In this document: one piece after another, positions 61,368 to 64,000 of the stretch
How the letters are laid out: every line of letters begins with the position of its first letter
Numbering within the stretch: the first letter of the stretch is position 1
Assembly: GCA_017309275.1 (NCBI GenBank)
Contig: JAFKLT010000034.1
Location: forward strand, 1 to 64,000
Direction: 5' to 3'
Length of the DNA stretch: 64,000 bases
DNA from: Sphingomonadales bacterium
Lineage (GTDB): Bacteria; Pseudomonadota; Alphaproteobacteria; Sphingomonadales; Sphingomonadaceae
Made by a program: the position numbers and the translations under genes
The notes under the pieces: generated by a model
The model's database searches: none
Seen by the model: the letters and a program-made list of their open reading frames with translations, nothing else
Told to the model about the DNA's origin: nothing

Positions 61368-61389
61368 GAGTCCTCTTCTGGCACCATTT
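61368..61389. other. attR: right attachment site of the island
   Basis: GAGTCCTCTTCTGG-CACCATTT repeats the tRNA-Leu 3' end (20506-20528) with one G missing. The sequence upstream is island-like and AT-rich; downstream begins ordinary chromosomal DNA before selO. Confidence 0.82.
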
Positions 61390-61515
61390 CTTTCTCCCGC
61401 AAATATCCCGAAATTTCTGAAGAATTGCGGGAGATTTGCTGCCCGGCTTCCGGCGGCATGAATTGCGGTATCGGCAAACTTGCAATCGCCGCGCCGACGC
61501 TCGACATAGGGCGTC

Positions 61516-62976
61516 ATGGATTTCGCGTTCGACAACAGCTTTCACGACAGCATGGAGGGGTTTTACGCCCCCGCCGAGGCGGCGAAGCCCTCGGCGCCCA
61601 AGCTGCTGATCTTCAATCATGCGCTCGCCGAGCGGCTGGGGATGGAGGTCGCGGGTGCGACCGACGAGCAGCTCGCGCGGATATTCTCGGGTGAGGAGAT
61701 GCCCGGCGGCGCGAACCCGCTCGCGCTTGCCTATGCCGGGCACCAGTTCGGCCATTTCTCGCCGCAGCTCGGCGATGGCCGCGCGCTGCTGCTCGGTGAA
61801 CTGGTCGCGCCCGACGGCGCGCGCTTCGACGTCCAGCTCAAGGGATCGGGACCGACGCCCTTCTCGCGCAACGGCGATGGCAAGGCGGCGATCGGCCCGG
61901 TGCTGCGCGAATATCTGATGTCGGAGGCGATGGCGGCGCTGGGCGTCCCGACGACGCGCTCGCTCGCGGCGGTCGCGACCGGCGACCGTGTCCAGCGCGA
62001 ACAGGCGCATCCGGGCGCGGTCCTGACGCGGATCGCGAGCAGCCATATCCGCGTCGGCACCTTTCAGTTCTTCGCCGCGCATTTCGGCGCCGATCATGTG
62101 ATCCAGCTTTCGGACTATGTGATCCGCCGCCATTTTCCTGATCTGGCGGACACCAACAATCCGCATCTGGCGCTGCTGAACCGCGTGATCGGGCTGCAGT
62201 GCGACTTGGTCGCGGGATGGCTGGCGGTCGGTTTCATCCACGGCGTGATGAACACCGACAATGTGGCGATCAGCGGCGAGACGATCGACTATGGTCCGTG
62301 CGCCTTCATGGATCGCTTTGCCGTGAATACGGTATTCAGTTCGATCGATGCCAACGGCCGCTATGCCTATGGCCGTCAGCCGCAGATATTGCACTGGAAC
62401 ATGGCGCGCTTCGCCGAGGCGCTTTTGCCCGCGATTCACGCCGCCGATCCCGACGGGGTCGAAACCGCCAAGGACCTGGTCAACGAAATCCCCGAACGTT
62501 TCCGCAAGACATGGCACGCACGCGTGCGCGCCAAGCTCGGGCTCGACCAGGACGAGACCGATGCCGCGCTGATCGACGACCTGTTCGCCGCGCTGGAGGA
62601 CAATGGCGTCGACTTCACCTCCTTCTTCCGCGCGCTCGCGACGCTGCTGCGCGGCGACGGGAGCATGCTTGAGAAGCTGTTGCCCGCGCCCGACGCGATG
62701 GCGCCGTGGATCGCCCAATGGTGGGAGCATATCGAGCGCGAGGAGATCAGCCCGCTCGACATCGCCGACGCGATGGATGCGGTGAACCCGATGTATATCC
62801 CCCGCAATCACCTGGTCGAAGCGGCGCTGGGTGCGGCGGAAACGGGCGACCTTGCGCCGTGGCTCGAACTGGTCGAGGTCGTGCGCAATCCCTATGCGCC
62901 GCGGCCCGCCTGGGCCCTGTTCGCGGGCCCCGCGCCGGTCGAATTCGGCCCGTACAAGACCTTTTGCGGCACCTGA
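61516..62976 (+). CDS. selO: Protein adenylyltransferase SelO
   Basis: 486 aa pseudokinase-fold enzyme that transfers AMP to protein Ser/Thr/Tyr. Signatures: YAGHQFGHFSPQLGDGRALLLGE, QLKGSGPTPFSRNGDGKAAIGPVLREYLMSEAM, FIHGVMNTDNVAISGETIDYGPCAFMD (with the metal-binding Asn/Asp), and MYIPRNHLVEAAL near the end. Length is normal. Start ATG 61516 starts the family N-terminus (DFAFDNSFHDSM). It lies 127 bases right of attR, a normal chromosomal location. Confidence 0.96.
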   Translation: MDFAFDNSFHDSMEGFYAPAEAAKPSAPKLLIFNHALAERLGMEVAGATDEQLARIFSGEEMPGGANPLALAYAGHQFGHFSPQLGDGRALLLGELVAPDGARFDVQLKGSGPTPFSRNGDGKAAIGPVLREYLMSEAMAALGVPTTRSLAAVATGDRVQREQAHPGAVLTRIASSHIRVGTFQFFAAHFGADHVIQLSDYVIRRHFPDLADTNNPHLALLNRVIGLQCDLVAGWLAVGFIHGVMNTDNVAISGETIDYGPCAFMDRFAVNTVFSSIDANGRYAYGRQPQILHWNMARFAEALLPAIHAADPDGVETAKDLVNEIPERFRKTWHARVRAKLGLDQDETDAALIDDLFAALEDNGVDFTSFFRALATLLRGDGSMLEKLLPAPDAMAPWIAQWWEHIEREEISPLDIADAMDAVNPMYIPRNHLVEAALGAAETGDLAPWLELVEVVRNPYAPRPAWALFAGPAPVEFGPYKTFCGT

Positions 62977-63036
62977 TCGGTTGAGCCCTTCTGCCGCGCT
63001 TGCTAGGGACGGCGCCGTACCTCAAGGGATAAAGCG

Positions 63037-64000
63037 TTGACCTCAGCCAAAATCACCGTCGTCGGAACCGGCTATGTCGGCATCTCGAACGCCGTCCTGC
63101 TCGCGCAGCGCAACCAGGTCGTCGCGCTCGACATCGATGCGCGCAAGGTCGCGCTGATCAACGACAGGGTCTCGCCGATCGCCGATCCGGAGATCGAGGA
63201 GTATCTGGCGAACCGGCCGCTGAACCTGGTTGCGACGACCGATCGCGAACAGGCCTATGCCGGCGCCGATTTCGTCATCGTCGCAACGCCGACCGACTAT
63301 GATCCCGAAACCAATTATTTCAACACCAGCACCGTCGAGCGCGTCATCGCCGACGCCTTGGCGCTCGCGCCGCAGGCGCTGATCGTGATCAAGTCGACGG
63401 TGCCGGTCGGGTTCACCGAGCGCATGCGCGCCGAGACGGGATCGGCCGCGATCGTCTTTTCGCCCGAGTTCCTGCGCGAAGGCCGCGCGCTGTACGACAA
63501 TCTTCATCCCTCGCGCATCATCGTGGGCGACACGCACCCGCGCGCCGGCGAGTTTGCCCGGCTGCTGCTCGAAGGGTCGCTGAAGCCCGAGGCCGCGATC
63601 CTGCAGACCGGCAATACCGAGGCGGAGGCGATCAAGCTGTTCGCCAACACCTATCTCGCTATGCGCGTCGCCTTCTTCAACGAACTCGACACCTATGCCG
63701 CCGCGCACGGCGTGGATTCGCGCCAGGTGATCGACGGCGTGTGCCTCGATCCGCGCATCGGCAGCTTCTACAACAATCCCTCTTTCGGCTATGGCGGCTA
63801 TTGTCTGCCGAAGGACACGAAGCAGATGCTGGCGAATTATCGCGAGGTGCCGCAGAATCTGATCGCGGCGATCGTGTCGTCGAATACGACGCGCAAGGAT
63901 TTCATCGCGTCGGAGATCATCAAGCGCGGCCCGCGCGTCGTCGGCATCCACCGCCTGGCGATGAAGGCCGGTTCGGACAATTTCCGTGCCAGCAGCATTC
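63037..64000 (+). CDS. ugd: UDP-glucose 6-dehydrogenase (3' end outside window)
   Basis: Partial, 321 codons inside the window; it continues beyond base 64000. It makes UDP-glucuronate for exopolysaccharide. TTG start at 63037 with AAGGGAT upstream gives [23 protein letters not shown] (NAD motif GTGYVG). Further in are [77 protein letters not shown] (catalytic Cys) and [10 protein letters not shown]. It follows the short (about 390 aa) Ugd form of E. coli closely. It is not seen if only ATG starts are considered. Confidence 0.95.
   Translation, partial: MTSAKITVVGTGYVGISNAVLLAQRNQVVALDIDARKVALINDRVSPIADPEIEEYLANRPLNLVATTDREQAYAGADFVIVATPTDYDPETNYFNTSTVERVIADALALAPQALIVIKSTVPVGFTERMRAETGSAAIVFSPEFLREGRALYDNLHPSRIIVGDTHPRAGEFARLLLEGSLKPEAAILQTGNTEAEAIKLFANTYLAMRVAFFNELDTYAAAHGVDSRQVIDGVCLDPRIGSFYNNPSFGYGGYCLPKDTKQMLANYREVPQNLIAAIVSSNTTRKDFIASEIIKRGPRVVGIHRLAMKAGSDNFRASSI

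Larger units (their letters stand above)
20526..61389. mobile_element. Genomic island / integrative mobilizable element at tRNA-Leu (about 41 kb)
   Basis: The borders are defined by the att repeats at 20506-20528 and 61368-61389, with a P4-type integrase as first gene. It carries mobility genes (integrase, AlpA-like, ParB-like, traD, traC, oriT, traA), antirestriction and candidate defence genes (20.7-40.8 kb), and a camphor/terpenoid-type catabolic cluster (41.0-61.1 kb). No coupling protein (TraG/VirD4), type IV secretion genes or replication initiator were found, so it cannot conjugate unaided. The flanking genes (epimerase and selO) are ordinary chromosomal genes, which supports the borders. 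Confidence 0.85.

Noticed and set aside
20526..61389. Interpreting the island as a self-transmissible ICE or prophage
   Set aside because: No type IV secretion genes, no coupling protein, and no phage structural, lysis or packaging genes were found; the relaxase helicase is damaged.

Overview
The window is GC-rich DNA that looks like an alphaproteobacterium of the Sphingomonadaceae, probably Sphingopyxis-like. This is inferred from codon bias, an AspK-UbiG divergent pair, short REP-like dispersed palindromes of a type common in sphingomonads, and a Ti-type tra module. The species call is inference, not proof.

Left chromosomal flank (1-20525). REP-like repeats surround a small orphan gene. 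They are followed by a divergent multidrug-efflux locus (MFS pump against tetR / thioesterase / membrane-fusion protein), aspartate kinase (lysC), ubiG with a DUF1801 gene, a glutathione transferase, and a small secreted protein whose 3' end is tandemly repeated. Then comes a glutamate synthase block in which two secreted DUF2059-type genes sit between gltD and gltB, then uppP, a lipoprotein, an NDUFA9-like epimerase and tRNA-Leu(CAG).

Genomic island (about 20526-61389, roughly 41 kb). A P4-type tyrosine integrase lies directly downstream of tRNA-Leu. The last ~22 bp of the tRNA plus adjacent bases reappear at 61368-61389, so both att sites are visible. The left half is mobility and stress/defence: integrase, ParB-like protein, DUF736 protein, AlpA-like regulator, ArdC antirestriction protein, a sigma-region-4-like protein, a fused nucleotidyltransferase-HEPN protein with a small CxxC protein, traD/traC - oriT - traA, an HNH endonuclease, and a RES-domain protein. 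Between these lies a striking five-gene overlapping operon (39224 down to 34518): unknown small protein, QueC-like PP-loop enzyme, XRE-ImmA/IrrE protease, PIN nuclease, and HEPN-like protein. This is the best candidate for an undescribed immune system. No coupling protein or type IV secretion genes are present and the relaxase helicase lacks its Walker B segment, so the island looks mobilizable at best.

The right half of the island (41020-61097) is a catabolic cluster of camphor/terpenoid type: a P450cam-like P450, a putidaredoxin-like ferredoxin and its reductase, a zinc alcohol dehydrogenase, two diketocamphane-monooxygenase-like and one further luciferase-like flavin monooxygenase, a flavin reductase, a RibBA-type protein that could raise flavin supply, two crotonases (one without the usual catalytic glutamates), an acyl-CoA synthetase, an SDR, SnoaL-like proteins, a VOC protein, a TonB receptor for uptake and two TetR regulators. 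Three near-identical TCAAC-N6-GTTGA palindromes in two divergent promoter regions suggest one TetR controls much of the cluster.

Right chromosomal flank (61390-64000): selO and the 5' part of ugd (UDP-glucose dehydrogenase), which runs off the window.
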